Positions 43,727 through 52,683 of a DNA stretch of 64,000 nucleotides are shown here, piece after piece. Source of the stretch: WTKD01 sp965243525. Lineage in GTDB: Bacteria; Spirochaetota; Spirochaetia; WTKD01. The stretch covers positions 248,001-312,000 of the forward strand of contig OZ251568.1 of the NCBI GenBank assembly GCA_965243525.1, read 5' to 3'. Numbering within the stretch: the first letter of the stretch is position 1; each line of letters starts with the position of its first letter. The notes under the pieces are model-generated. The model made no database searches and had not been told where the DNA came from. It saw nothing but the letters and a program-made list of their open reading frames with translations. Made by a program: the position numbers and the translations under genes.

Positions 43727-44629
43727 ATGACGCTCAGCACAAAGGGAAACACCCTAGCAATTCTTTCGTTTGTGTATTGGGGAATCGCACCGATCTATTG
43801 GCAGATCTTCACAACCACATCGCCATTCATCTTGGCATTTCACCGCTTCATCTGGAGTGCAGCCATCTTGCTGGTTGTTGTCATCCTGACAAGACGATTC
43901 ATCCCCCTCATGCAGCTGATAGGCTCTCGAACGATCTTATTGCTGTTCATACAGGCAGTCATGCTCATGCTCAACTGGGTTACTTTCGCCTATGCATTTT
44001 CGGTACGTCAAACAATCCAAGCCGGTTTGGGATATGCCCTGAACCCTTTGGTAAACGTCGCTGTGGCAATGATCGTCTTCAAGGAACGTCTCAGCAAACT
44101 TGATTACGTAGCACTTGCCCTTGCAATCCTTTCATTTTGCTATCTTTTATTCATAGCACGCGTCATCCCCACGATTACGCTGATTCTGGGCTGCTCATTC
44201 GCCGTCTATGGCGCATTGAAAAAACGATCACCCCATCCTGCCCTGCTCACGCTCAGCGCCGAGATGCTCATCGCATCGGTGGTTTCAAGCGTTTTTTTGA
44301 TCGTCCATGTCCTGCGCCCCCTCGACTTCTTTGCAGGAGCATCAGCCCCGCTCATTTTGCTGATTTCTTCGGGTTTGGTGACGATCATCCCATTGCTGCT
44401 CTATACCAGGGCGGTGCAACTCATCCCCTTTGTCCGCGCTGCCTTTTTTCAGTTCTTGGTGCCAGTCCTGATCACCACCATATCGCTCACCGTCTTGCGT
44501 GAAAACATCCCACTGAAGCAACTCCCTGGATATGGATTGATGTGGCTTGCCCTCATGGTCTATGTCTTTGCGCTCTTTCAAAAACAAAAACAACTCTCCA
44601 AATCTAGACAAGAAACTACAAAGTTATAG
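43727..44629 (+). CDS. rarD: RarD/EamA-family transporter
   Basis: About 300 residues with ten hydrophobic helices in two EamA halves. The start LAILSFVYWGIAPIYWQIF, FHRFIWSAAI and the middle helix LNWVTFAYAF match RarD-type proteins. ATG 43721 and ATG 43727 are both in frame; 43727 is chosen because TATAAT at 43710-43715 would leave only five bases before 43721. No Shine-Dalgarno sequence is present. RarD proteins are drug/metabolite exporters of uncertain substrate. Confidence 0.85.
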   Translation: MTLSTKGNTLAILSFVYWGIAPIYWQIFTTTSPFILAFHRFIWSAAILLVVVILTRRFIPLMQLIGSRTILLLFIQAVMLMLNWVTFAYAFSVRQTIQAGLGYALNPLVNVAVAMIVFKERLSKLDYVALALAILSFCYLLFIARVIPTITLILGCSFAVYGALKKRSPHPALLTLSAEMLIASVVSSVFLIVHVLRPLDFFAGASAPLILLISSGLVTIIPLLLYTRAVQLIPFVRAAFFQFLVPVLITTISLTVLRENIPLKQLPGYGLMWLALMVYVFALFQKQKQLSKSRQETTKL

Positions 44630-44844
44630 TGGAAAAGAATATAGTGCGGAAAATCTACCATCAAGTCTGCCAAAAGATCACATAAAAAATTATACAGTAT
44701 AAAAAAATGTTCCCTGTGAGAAGGCAGTACCGATCATCCAATGCAGAAATCTCGTCATCATAGCGAAAATCGATGCAGCAACGTCCATGGCGGTTTTCAA
44801 ATTACTTTCCTAATTTCTATCGCATGGCCGGTGTATGGTTGGTA

Positions 44845-44886
44845 TATAAAAATAATGCAGAACAAGAACCATGTCTCCTTCTGCAT
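44845..44886 (-). terminator. Terminator of the 5S rRNA gene
   Basis: On the minus strand ATGCAGAA (44886-44879) and TTCTGCAT (44862-44855) form an 8-bp stem with a 16-base loop, followed by ATTATTTTTAT. It lies directly downstream of the 5S gene. Confidence 0.75.
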
Positions 44887-44898
44887 CAGAAAAAATGC

Positions 44899-45005
<107 letters not shown>

Positions 45006-45200
45006 ACATCATTAGTCTAGAAAAAATCACCGTTTTGCACAAGACTTTTTATGTAATTCTACGTAATTTTTTGAGAATTTTTGTCCTCAACAGAAGGCAG
45101 CCCAACACAATAGCACAATGCAACCAGAGCAAGAACACGCTCTCTTGGCAGCTCCGCAACAAGTCCTCATCCCAAAATATTCAGCATCAAAGATGGAAAA

Positions 45201-45274
45201 TCGGGCTGGGGGGATTCGAACCCCCGACCCCGTCGTCCCGAACGACGTACGCTAAGCCACTGCGCTACAGCCCG
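45201..45274 (-). tRNA. tRNA-Pro (CGG)
   Basis: The minus strand folds as a cloverleaf with acceptor CGGGCTG/CAGCCCG, D-arm GCGCAGTGGCTTAGCGT, anticodon stem CGTCG/CGACG around loop TTCGGGA (anticodon CGG) and T-arm GGGGGTTCGAATCCCCC. Discriminator A, CCA not encoded. It lies 195 bases upstream of the 5S gene on the same strand. Confidence 0.93.
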
Positions 45275-45431
45275 GTGTTATAAATGACAAGTCAATCAAC
45301 ACACTCTAGCATCCATAGCGCAGATCATTCAATGCATTGTCGAAACATTAACAGAGCAACCATTTCGGTATCACATTGTGCATGCAAAGAAAGATTCCAT
45401 ACGTCTATGTCGCTGAACTCCAGCGGTGTTG

Positions 45432-46601
45432 TTATTGCAGCGTTGGCCAGAATCCTGGATCCATCTGCCAGGTTTCGTCAAAATCCCAAGAAAAATCAAT
45501 TTGTTGTATCAATTGACCACTCGTTTCTTCCGTGTATACCATTTGATTTGGAGCAGTGCCCCGAGTGTAAAAAGTTCTGATCCCTGCTGCTCCAGGATCA
45601 TTTCCAATTCCTTCTGTCTCTCCAGTGAGCGTTGCATCAAAATAACTGAGCATAACCGTGACACTGACAGTTCCTATAGATCCTATCAGTCCGCCAATAC
45701 TGCCATCTCCCATTAACCTTCCTGTGGCATAGCTGTTTTTAATTGTAACACTTCCAGTGGCAGAATCGGCAATACGGGCCACCAAACCACCAACATTAAA
45801 GTCTCCTTTCACAGCTCCCGTTGCATAACTGTCTTCAATAATTACAATGTTGGAATCTATGCCTATAAGCCCCACTAGTCCACCAAAGTTAGTTTCTCCC
45901 GTTCCTATCACATCTCCTGTCGCATAGCTCTTGGTAATGCTGCCACCATGCATCCCTCCCACCAAACCACCTATTCTAATTCCTCCCATCACATCGTCTG
46001 TCGCATAGCTCCTGGTAATGCTGCCACCAATCATCGCTCCCACCAAACCGCCAGTAGCATATTGGCCTTTTATAGTTCCTCTCTCAACACCAACATTGTT
46101 AATCCTACCTGCACTCTGCCCTGCCAGTGCACCAACACTTGAGGACCCTTCTATACTAGGATTGTCTCCTCCCGTATCTGCAAGCATAAGTTTCAAATTA
46201 CGTACCTGCCCTTCCAATCCAATAGATCTAAAAAACCCTACATAGGTCTCTCTCGGTTTTGATATCCTCAGATTGCTGATCGTCTTGCCATTCCCCTCAA
46301 AAGTTCCCGTAAAGGAGATTCCATCATAATCAGAACTTGTAGGATCTGTGTCTGGTGCTATCGGTTCAAACTCATCATTCCGATCAGCAGCCAAATCAAT
46401 ATCATTAATGAGAATAAAATTTCCACCAAGGTTAGCTCGAATCATGTCAAAATCACCCTCGGTGGAAATCCTAATGGGGCCATCAATTGCCCCCCCTCCA
46501 TCACAGCCAATCATCGCAATGCTGAACAACATCGCTGCCGCTCCAAAACACAGCATATCTAGCCTTGCCCGTCTTCTTTTTATTGTATGAGTATAGTGCA
46601 T
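45432..46601 (-). CDS. GLUG-repeat lipoprotein 2
   Basis: The 389-residue lipoprotein has lipobox IAMIGC (Cys33) followed by DGGG. It opens with the shared block IRISTEGDFDMIRANLGGNFILINDIDL, then FTGTFEGNGKTISNLRI and about six GLUG units (GGLVGAMIGGSITRSYATDDV type), and ends in SWDFDETWQMDPGFWPTLQ. It should form a right-handed beta-solenoid with a cap at each end. AAGGAG precedes the ATG by five bases. Adhesion or ligand binding at the cell surface is plausible but not shown. Confidence 0.82.
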   Translation of the reverse strand: MHYTHTIKRRRARLDMLCFGAAAMLFSIAMIGCDGGGAIDGPIRISTEGDFDMIRANLGGNFILINDIDLAADRNDEFEPIAPDTDPTSSDYDGISFTGTFEGNGKTISNLRISKPRETYVGFFRSIGLEGQVRNLKLMLADTGGDNPSIEGSSSVGALAGQSAGRINNVGVERGTIKGQYATGGLVGAMIGGSITRSYATDDVMGGIRIGGLVGGMHGGSITKSYATGDVIGTGETNFGGLVGLIGIDSNIVIIEDSYATGAVKGDFNVGGLVARIADSATGSVTIKNSYATGRLMGDGSIGGLIGSIGTVSVTVMLSYFDATLTGETEGIGNDPGAAGIRTFYTRGTAPNQMVYTEETSGQLIQQIDFSWDFDETWQMDPGFWPTLQ

Positions 46602-46617
46602 AGCAGCTCCTTCGTAT

Positions 46618-46671
46618 TAGGTATCAATACCTACACTATATAAGTATAGAACACCATGATCCTGAAAACAA
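46618..46671 (-). promoter_or_regulatory. Promoter and operator-like palindrome of GLUG lipoprotein 2
   Basis: TTGTTT (46671-46666), 17 bases, TATACT (46648-46643). The perfect inverted repeat TAGGTAT-CA-ATACCTA (46618-46633) lies where transcription would start, an ideal place for a repressor. Confidence 0.6.
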
Positions 46672-46686
46672 TGTTTGCTGGGTACA

Positions 46687-46718
46687 TACAAAAAATCCCC
46701 TCTGAAAAGAGGGGATTT
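46687..46718 (-). terminator. Terminator of GLUG lipoprotein 3
   Basis: AAATCCCCTCT (46693-46703) and AGAGGGGATTT (46708-46718) form an 11-bp stem closed by a four-base loop, with a T-run on the minus strand. A strong intrinsic terminator for the gene ending at 46741. Confidence 0.92.
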
Positions 46719-46740
46719 CACCATAACTGTGTCGCTGAAT

Positions 46741-48336
46741 CTAATGATACTCCCATTGCAGCTTTGGCCAATATCCTTCTCGCAGCCGCCAGACATATTT
46801 GGAATCCCAATCAGGCAGCTTAGATTCTTCTATCAAATCAGTACCCGTTTCTTCTGTGTACACCTTTCTGTCACGAGTATAATAGGCCTTAACTTCCGCT
46901 GTAATTGGATTAGGAAGGCTCTCTCCAATTCCCTCTTGTTGTCCCGTAAGATTCACATCAAAATAACTGGCATCTATGCGATCATGGTCGGAAAAATTCA
47001 AAGTCACTCCGATCAATCCACCAAGACGCATATGCCCCGTCACTCTTCCTGTCGCATAGCTGTTTTGAATGACCACATTTCTGTCTCTATTGCTCTCTGG
47101 AACTCCTATAACACTCCCCACTAATCCACCGTTATCATTTATCCCTTCCACTCTTCCCGTTGCATAACTGTCGTCTATAATACCTGCACCGAAAAGCAGT
47201 CCTACCAACCCACCGAAACTGCGGGGCATAAGATCTATTTCTCCTGGCTCTGGCTTATATGCCGAAAGCCCAGAAGCCAGTGTGAGCAAAAAAATCTGTT
47301 CTCCCTCCTCATCCACCATCACATCTCCAGTCGAATAGCTTCCGATAATGGAAGCATGATATCCAGTATGCAACCCTACTAAACCACCAACGTTCCATTT
47401 ACCCTGCACAACACCAGATGCAAAGCTTCTTTCAATTCTCGTTGCTTTGGAAGAGGTAAAGCCGATGAGTGCAACCTCACTTGATCCTGTATTCTTTCCC
47501 ACTAATCCGCCAACATTTCGAAATCCCTCCACATTTCCGGTCGCATAACTATCGATGATGATTCCTCCTGCCTCGTTACAACCTACTAATCCGCCTGTCT
47601 TTTCTCCAATCGGATCACCGATAGTTGTTCCAGGAACAAGGCTAAAACGCAGAGTAGCAGGTATTCCTTTCACATCTCCCGTCATAGAGCTATTGGTAAT
47701 CTTCCCCGCATTCGTTCCTACTAGTCCACCAACACAATCTGCTTCCCCCTCTACTCGCCCTCCTATAACCTCAACATTGCTAATTCTCCCAGCGTTATAT
47801 GCTGCGACTGCACCCACATCATTATCTCGCCCCCATACGCTAGCTTTATCTGCAGTTGCTGGTTTAAGCTTGATCTTCAGATTACGTACAACTCCTGTTT
47901 CCCCTATTCTTTTAAACATCCCTACTTCTCTATACTTGAAATTTGATGGCTGCATTGTACCAACCTCAAAAGCGATAATAAGTTCATTAACGTCCAATTC
48001 TGCCCCACCTCCAAACGAAATCGTTCCGTAATCCACCGTTGGAGGAGCCGGCATCTGCATGTTATTGATTGTCTTACCATTGCCTTCAAAGATTCCAGTA
48101 AATGATTCAGGAATTGGAGAAAATGTATATCGGAGGTCGATGTCATTCGCAAGCACATAGTTCCCCGCAGGATTCCTGATCACGTGCAAAAAATCACTTT
48201 CACGGGAAATTTCAACAAACCCCTCAAAGGGTTTTCCACAACTGAGCACGGTAATACTGAATACAATTGCTGCTACTCCAGAGCATAACAACCTTAATTT
48301 TGTTCGGTTCTTTTTCAAGACAATATAACAGCCCAC
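46741..48336 (-). CDS. GLUG-repeat lipoprotein 3
   Basis: The 531-residue lipoprotein starts with GTG at 48336 after AAGGAG at a seven-base distance. Lipobox TVLSC (Cys33). Opening block VEISRESDFLHVIRNPAGNYVLANDIDL, then FTGIFEGNGKTINNMQM, a ca. 50-residue insert before the repeats, about eight GLUG units (GGLVGTNAGKITNSSMTGDV type) and cap KYVWRLREGYWPKLQWEYH. Tandem with GLUG lipoprotein 2 but separately promoted and terminated. Confidence 0.82.
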   Translation of the reverse strand: MGCYIVLKKNRTKLRLLCSGVAAIVFSITVLSCGKPFEGFVEISRESDFLHVIRNPAGNYVLANDIDLRYTFSPIPESFTGIFEGNGKTINNMQMPAPPTVDYGTISFGGGAELDVNELIIAFEVGTMQPSNFKYREVGMFKRIGETGVVRNLKIKLKPATADKASVWGRDNDVGAVAAYNAGRISNVEVIGGRVEGEADCVGGLVGTNAGKITNSSMTGDVKGIPATLRFSLVPGTTIGDPIGEKTGGLVGCNEAGGIIIDSYATGNVEGFRNVGGLVGKNTGSSEVALIGFTSSKATRIERSFASGVVQGKWNVGGLVGLHTGYHASIIGSYSTGDVMVDEEGEQIFLLTLASGLSAYKPEPGEIDLMPRSFGGLVGLLFGAGIIDDSYATGRVEGINDNGGLVGSVIGVPESNRDRNVVIQNSYATGRVTGHMRLGGLIGVTLNFSDHDRIDASYFDVNLTGQQEGIGESLPNPITAEVKAYYTRDRKVYTEETGTDLIEESKLPDWDSKYVWRLREGYWPKLQWEYH

Positions 48337-48370
48337 AGCCTATCTCCTTGCTATATAAATACTCCATAAT

Positions 48371-48399
48371 AGTATAAAGCATTGTATGCATGGAGACAA
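48371..48399 (-). promoter_or_regulatory. Promoter of GLUG lipoprotein 3
   Basis: TTGTCT (48399-48394), 17 bases, TATACT (48376-48371), followed by a short leader with AAGGAG before the GTG start. Confidence 0.62.
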
Positions 48400-48736
48400 T
48401 AGTCTACGTAGACGCCCTCAGTGGAGAGAATTTTCAACGTATACTTACTTTCCGCTACTGGTGCTAGCGTTGTTGCTATTCGGTCTTGGCTAACGGCCTT
48501 CTCGCATCTGCCAACGTCTTGATTTCCATCATCACGCGTATCAGCAAAATCAAGTTCCATGGCCGGTGTCTCAGTCATTATTGTCAACACGACTGGCAGG
48601 CTGCACAATGAGGCGATTTTCCGATTGCACAGAATCATGCAATTGCTCCTTCCATTGCTCAATAGGCATTACAATAAAAATAAATTAATTTTAACTTTTA
48701 AAGATAATAGAGGTGTTCTTAGGGAATAACTGTGTA
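48400..48736. other. Gene-free stretch between GLUG lipoprotein 3 and the PLC array
   Basis: A 103-codon minus-strand frame (48662-48351) exists but has no ribosome site, no recognisable domain, and overlaps the promoter above. The stretch contains one copy of ATGGCCGGTGTCTCA at about 48557-48571, shared with 43563. TATACT at 48737-48742 is a likely -10 element for the first PLC gene. Confidence 0.45.
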
Positions 48737-48757
48737 TATACTGTTTTAGGAGTGTGT

Positions 48758-50350
48758 ATGCATGTACAAAATCTACGTATTGGTTTGATTCTTTTGGCAC
48801 TTTGTTCTGCACTGCTGCTGAGTTGTCCGGAACCAGGGAGCAATCCCATGGTTCAAAGAAATTGGAACACGCCTTATCACGATGCAATTTTCAAAGCAAC
48901 GCATAACTCTTATGCTGCATCAATTCCTGACCAGCTTGATGCTGGTGCGCGCTTGATTGAAATCGATCTCCATGACGATGATCACGCCAGTTATGGGTAT
49001 CGCGTTGGGCACGATTCGCCCGGACATTTGGTTTTTTTGGAATCTAGGAATCCTAGCAGCATCAAACTTTCTCCCTGGCTTTCGATGCTTTCTGCATGGT
49101 CGCAGAACAATCCAGGACATGCCCCGATCACCTTGCTCTTTGATATCAAAGATTCTCTCTATGATAGCGATGGATATGATGGGTATGATCTATCTCGCTT
49201 CAACCAGGAACTGATCAATGCTCTTGGTGAGAACAACATCTATACGGCATTTGAACTGGGAACCTCCTATGCTTGGCCTCTTGTCGGTGAATTGCGCAAC
49301 AAGTTCATCGCTGTCTTGTCTGGAAACACAGGGAATTATTCGGCATACGTTGCAACCCATGGCGAAATGCCCGCAGTGGCGATGAATGATCATGGTCAAA
49401 TCATCGCTGTCTATAAAGAGAGTTTTAGCTTTGATCTTCGGTATTGGACCGGAGAATGGCAAACCGCCAATCCCGACAACAAAATGCCTGAGGGAAGTAT
49501 TCGCTGGATGCGTAATCGGCGCTATGCCCAGGACTACAGTACGAGCAGTCACCCTGCAGTTGCCATCAACAACGCGGGGTGGATCGTTACAGTTCATCAA
49601 GGACCAAACCAAGCATTGGAATACCGCTTAGGAAAGCTCACCGCCGAGCTAGACATCGACTGGAAAACAGACCTCACCTCTGTAGGCTTTGGAAACAATC
49701 CGGCTATTCACTTCGACACCCTCGATGGCAATACCTTGACGGTAGTCTACACCGGAGTTGCTCCAGATACAAACACCTATGCAAAAAGCATCACCCTGGA
49801 TCCTGCGACACCAGAACTGAGACATGCACCTGCAAGCCCATCCAATGATTCAAGCGGATTATTGCAGAACAAGAATCACGCGGTTTCGAGTATAGGCACT
49901 GTTCGAGTGAGCTCCGATTCCAATATGGAAAATCTCTTGACCTATACCACCGATGACATGGCCGGTACCGGCACCAGTGAGATAACCGGACGCATTCGCT
50001 TTTTTCAACTTGCCTTCACCGAGATTGATCCAGTCAGGATCATTGAAGGCGACAGAGCATATGAAACAGTGTACGCTGAAACAACGGGCAGATTTTATGC
50101 TGATGGGGTAGATTTCTTTTTTGATGCAGACGAGTTGATTTTTTCATCATACTTTGACTCAACCGTCGAACACAGAACCAGAGGGGGAAATCCTTTTCTG
50201 ATAACTCGATTTTATGCGTTTGGATCAAGCAACGCAAAGGGAGTCAGTGATACCAGTGCACTGCCCAATTTCCCTGCCCCTATTCTCATCTCACTAAGCT
50301 ATGAGAAATGGTATACTTCACTGTTTCAACGAATCCAATACTTTGAATAA
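48758..50350 (+). CDS. PI-PLC-like lipoprotein, array copy 1
   Basis: ATG 48758 (MHVQNLRIGL) has TTAGGAG five bases before it; 530 residues. Lipobox LLLSC, Cys23. Residues 36-220 have the phosphoinositide-PLC barrel of the bacterial Ca-dependent kind: ATHNSY with catalytic His49 and calcium ligand Asn50, LIEIDLHDDD with Glu68 and Asp70, and VGHD with the second catalytic His85. Residues 230-400 repeat PAVAMNDHGQIIAVY, PAVAINNAGWIVTVHQG and NPAIHFD...LTVVYTG, probably blades of a beta-propeller. A C-terminal beta-rich domain follows. Predicted surface phosphodiesterase acting on phosphoinositide-like head groups; substrate unproven. Confidence 0.78.
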   Translation: MHVQNLRIGLILLALCSALLLSCPEPGSNPMVQRNWNTPYHDAIFKATHNSYAASIPDQLDAGARLIEIDLHDDDHASYGYRVGHDSPGHLVFLESRNPSSIKLSPWLSMLSAWSQNNPGHAPITLLFDIKDSLYDSDGYDGYDLSRFNQELINALGENNIYTAFELGTSYAWPLVGELRNKFIAVLSGNTGNYSAYVATHGEMPAVAMNDHGQIIAVYKESFSFDLRYWTGEWQTANPDNKMPEGSIRWMRNRRYAQDYSTSSHPAVAINNAGWIVTVHQGPNQALEYRLGKLTAELDIDWKTDLTSVGFGNNPAIHFDTLDGNTLTVVYTGVAPDTNTYAKSITLDPATPELRHAPASPSNDSSGLLQNKNHAVSSIGTVRVSSDSNMENLLTYTTDDMAGTGTSEITGRIRFFQLAFTEIDPVRIIEGDRAYETVYAETTGRFYADGVDFFFDADELIFSSYFDSTVEHRTRGGNPFLITRFYAFGSSNAKGVSDTSALPNFPAPILISLSYEKWYTSLFQRIQYFE

Positions 50351-50458
50351 TCAGTAGAATCATAGCAAACATCCGCCCCCTCAACAGACGATATTGTCCA
50401 CTATCCCCTTGTGACGGGCCTTAGACAGAGCAATGAACAGTTTAAAACCCCGCGAATA

Positions 50459-50550
50459 GCTTGCAGAAATAAAAAAGACAAGATATCCTAGCATAATTAC
50501 TGGGGTACCCTATTTGTTGTTTGATGTAATTAACAAATTTCTATTTTTGT
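50459..50550 (+). repeat. Array intergenic repeat, copy A
   Basis: GCTTGCAGAAATA... through ATAATTACTGGGGTA and CTATTTGTTGTT to AATTAACAAATTT is nearly identical to 52521-52612 and partly to 54934-54991. It forms the upstream leader of PLC copy 2 and marks the duplicated unit. Confidence 0.75.
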
Positions 50551-50619
50551 AGATAAAAGGAGATCCCATAGGAATTACCAGGTATCTATCATGTGATATA
50601 TATCGTTTTAGGGGGATAT

Positions 50620-52239
50620 ATGCATACGCGAAATCTACGTATTGGTTTGATTTTCTTAACGCTTTGTTCTGCACTGCTGCTGAGTTGTACGGGACCAGGA
50701 GTCGATCCAGGCCCAATCGTACAAGATGAAACCGATGATCAACCATCAGAGCCGCCATCACCCCCAGATCCTCATTGGGATACTCCCTATCATGATGCAG
50801 TTTTCAAAGCAACCCATAACTCATACACCGCATCAATCCCTGGTCAACTCGATACTGGCGTTCGCCTTATTGAAATTGATTTCCATGACGATGCTCATGA
50901 TAGATATGGGTATCGCGTTGGACACAGTGAACCTATACTAGAAGTCTCATTGGGTGCTGGGAATCCTAGCTTTACTTGGGATGCTCTTATCAACTATACT
51001 CCATACAAACTTCCTGCCTGGCTTTCGGCGCTTTCTTCATGGTCACAGAACAATCCAGGACATGCTCCGATCACCTTGGTCTTGGAACCCAAAGACCCTC
51101 TTATAGACAACAATGGATATGACGCATATGACTTATCTCGATTCAATCAAGAATTGCTCGACGCCTTTGGCCTAGACAATATCTATACGGCATTTGAACA
51201 AGGACCCTCTTATGTCTGGCCCTCTGTTGGTGATCTGCGTGATAAATTCATCATCGCCATGACTGGAGTTGAAGCAAATCGATTGACATATGTCAGAACC
51301 CTTGGAAAGACACCCGCAGTGGCGATGAACGACCATGGCCAAGTCATCGCTGTCTATCAAAAACCCGATTCAGCTGAACTTTGGTATTGGACCGGAAAAT
51401 GGCAAACTAATTCTGACAACAAGATGCCTGCAGGAAGCATCCTCTGGTTGCGTAATCAACGCTATGCAGAAGGCTATGATACTGATAGTCCTCCTGCGGT
51501 TGCAATCAACAACGAGGGATGGATCGTCGCAATCCATCAGGGAGCTAATCAAGCAATAGAATATCGATTGGGAAGACTCACCTCTGAGCTAGACATAGAC
51601 TGGAACACAAGAGCCACCTCTACCGAAGTTGGACACAATCCGGCCATTCGTTTCGACAGCCTTGACGACAATGTCTTGACAGCAAGGTATACTGGAATCG
51701 ACTCAGATACAACAATCCATGAACAAGCTGTCACATTGCATGCGGGGAGATCAGAACTCGAACCATCCGCTGCAACAAGTGTATCTGTTGACACAAATGA
51801 ATGGTGGGAGAACAGGATTACCGCAGTTTCACAAGTAGGCATTGTCGAGGTGAGTTCCAACGAAAACAAAGGAAATCTCTTGACCTATACCGCCAATGGA
51901 AGAACCGGACGCATCCGCTTGTTTCAACTTGTCTTCATCGAGGTCGATCCAGACAGGATCAACAACGATGCTCTCTATGCAGAACTATATGCTGAAACAA
52001 CGGGCAGGTTTTATTCTTCAAAAAATCTTGCATTAACCGTTGACTACAGAACCACGACAAATGGAGAACCTTTTTTGATAACGAGAGATTTCGATTTCCA
52101 AGAAAGCGAAGCGAATGGAATTAGCGATGCTAGTGCATTGCCCAATTTTCCTGCACTTGATAGTGCCTATATATATATGCATACACAATTTTATAGCTGG
52201 TATACCACTCTGTTTGAGCGAATCAAATTCTTTGAATAG
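50620..52239 (+). CDS. PI-PLC-like lipoprotein, array copy 2
   Basis: ATG 50620 (MHTRNLRIGL) follows TTAGGGGGATAT; 539 residues, lipobox LLLSC at Cys23. A short Pro/Asp/Glu linker (about 30-50) precedes the catalytic domain, which keeps ATHNSY, LIEIDFHDD and YRVGH; the later metal-binding strand reads TLVLEPKD. The propeller-like repeats (PAVAMNDHGQVIAVYQKP, PAVAINNEGWIVAIHQG, NPAIRFDSLDDN) are present. It is closer to copy 3 than to copy 1. Surface lipoprotein; substrate unknown. Confidence 0.78.
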   Translation: MHTRNLRIGLIFLTLCSALLLSCTGPGVDPGPIVQDETDDQPSEPPSPPDPHWDTPYHDAVFKATHNSYTASIPGQLDTGVRLIEIDFHDDAHDRYGYRVGHSEPILEVSLGAGNPSFTWDALINYTPYKLPAWLSALSSWSQNNPGHAPITLVLEPKDPLIDNNGYDAYDLSRFNQELLDAFGLDNIYTAFEQGPSYVWPSVGDLRDKFIIAMTGVEANRLTYVRTLGKTPAVAMNDHGQVIAVYQKPDSAELWYWTGKWQTNSDNKMPAGSILWLRNQRYAEGYDTDSPPAVAINNEGWIVAIHQGANQAIEYRLGRLTSELDIDWNTRATSTEVGHNPAIRFDSLDDNVLTARYTGIDSDTTIHEQAVTLHAGRSELEPSAATSVSVDTNEWWENRITAVSQVGIVEVSSNENKGNLLTYTANGRTGRIRLFQLVFIEVDPDRINNDALYAELYAETTGRFYSSKNLALTVDYRTTTNGEPFLITRDFDFQESEANGISDASALPNFPALDSAYIYMHTQFYSWYTTLFERIKFFE

Positions 52240-52310
52240 ACACCGGTGCAGACAAGACTCTAAAACAAGATGCAGCTGCATGAAACTCCACTTTTCAAAT
52301 CTCCGCATGT

Positions 52311-52443
52311 ACATCTTGGATTATGCCGGTCTGTGAATCGATGATCTGAATGCGTCACTGTCATTCATCCAACACAGAACGTACCTGCTGTATCGCTTGC
52401 GTCCTTTGCGAGGTTTGGTGATATTCTCAGCCGCTTGAACCCA
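52311..52443 (-). pseudogene. Degraded 3' end of a LexA/CI-type repressor gene (fragment 1)
   Basis: The minus strand aligns base by base, with small indels, to the last ca. 135 bases of the repressor gene at 56617. It codes FKRLRISPNLAKD against FKRLTISPGLAKD before the frame breaks, and shares CAGATCATCGAT further on. The N-terminal five sixths of the gene are absent. It lies between PLC copies 2 and 3, in the position that the intact gene holds after copy 4. Confidence 0.8.
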
Positions 52444-52520
52444 AGAATAAACAAATTTCTCAGGCATACCCTTGCTAGAAGTTTTAGGCAGTTAGTAAAT
52501 AGCATAAAAAACCCACAGAT

Positions 52521-52612
52521 GCTTGCAGAAATAAAAAAGACAAGATATCCTATCATAATTACTGGGGTATCCTATTTGTTGTTAGACATAATTAACAAAT
52601 TTTTATTTTTGA
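52521..52612 (+). repeat. Array intergenic repeat, copy B
   Basis: The best preserved partner of copy A (50459-50550), upstream of PLC copy 3. The sequence between it and the start codon (GATATATACCGTTTTAGG) is also shared with copy 2's leader. Confidence 0.75.
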
Positions 52613-52683
52613 AATAAATAGGGAGATGCTCTTAAGAAAGTATCGGTATCTGCCATAGGATATATACCGTTTTAGGAGGATGT

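Noticed and set aside
45006..45200. 23S rRNA 3' end upstream of the 5S gene
   Set aside because: The stretch has no recognisable 23S sequence and is too short; tRNA-Pro follows directly.
48351..48662. 103-codon minus-strand frame before GLUG lipoprotein 3
   Set aside because: It overlaps a convincing promoter, has no ribosome site and resembles no family.
52435..52617. Small plus-strand frame (60 codons) in the PLC array gap
   Set aside because: A related sequence occurs in the other gaps but is interrupted by stops there (TAG near 50456); it looks like part of the duplicated unit, not a gene.
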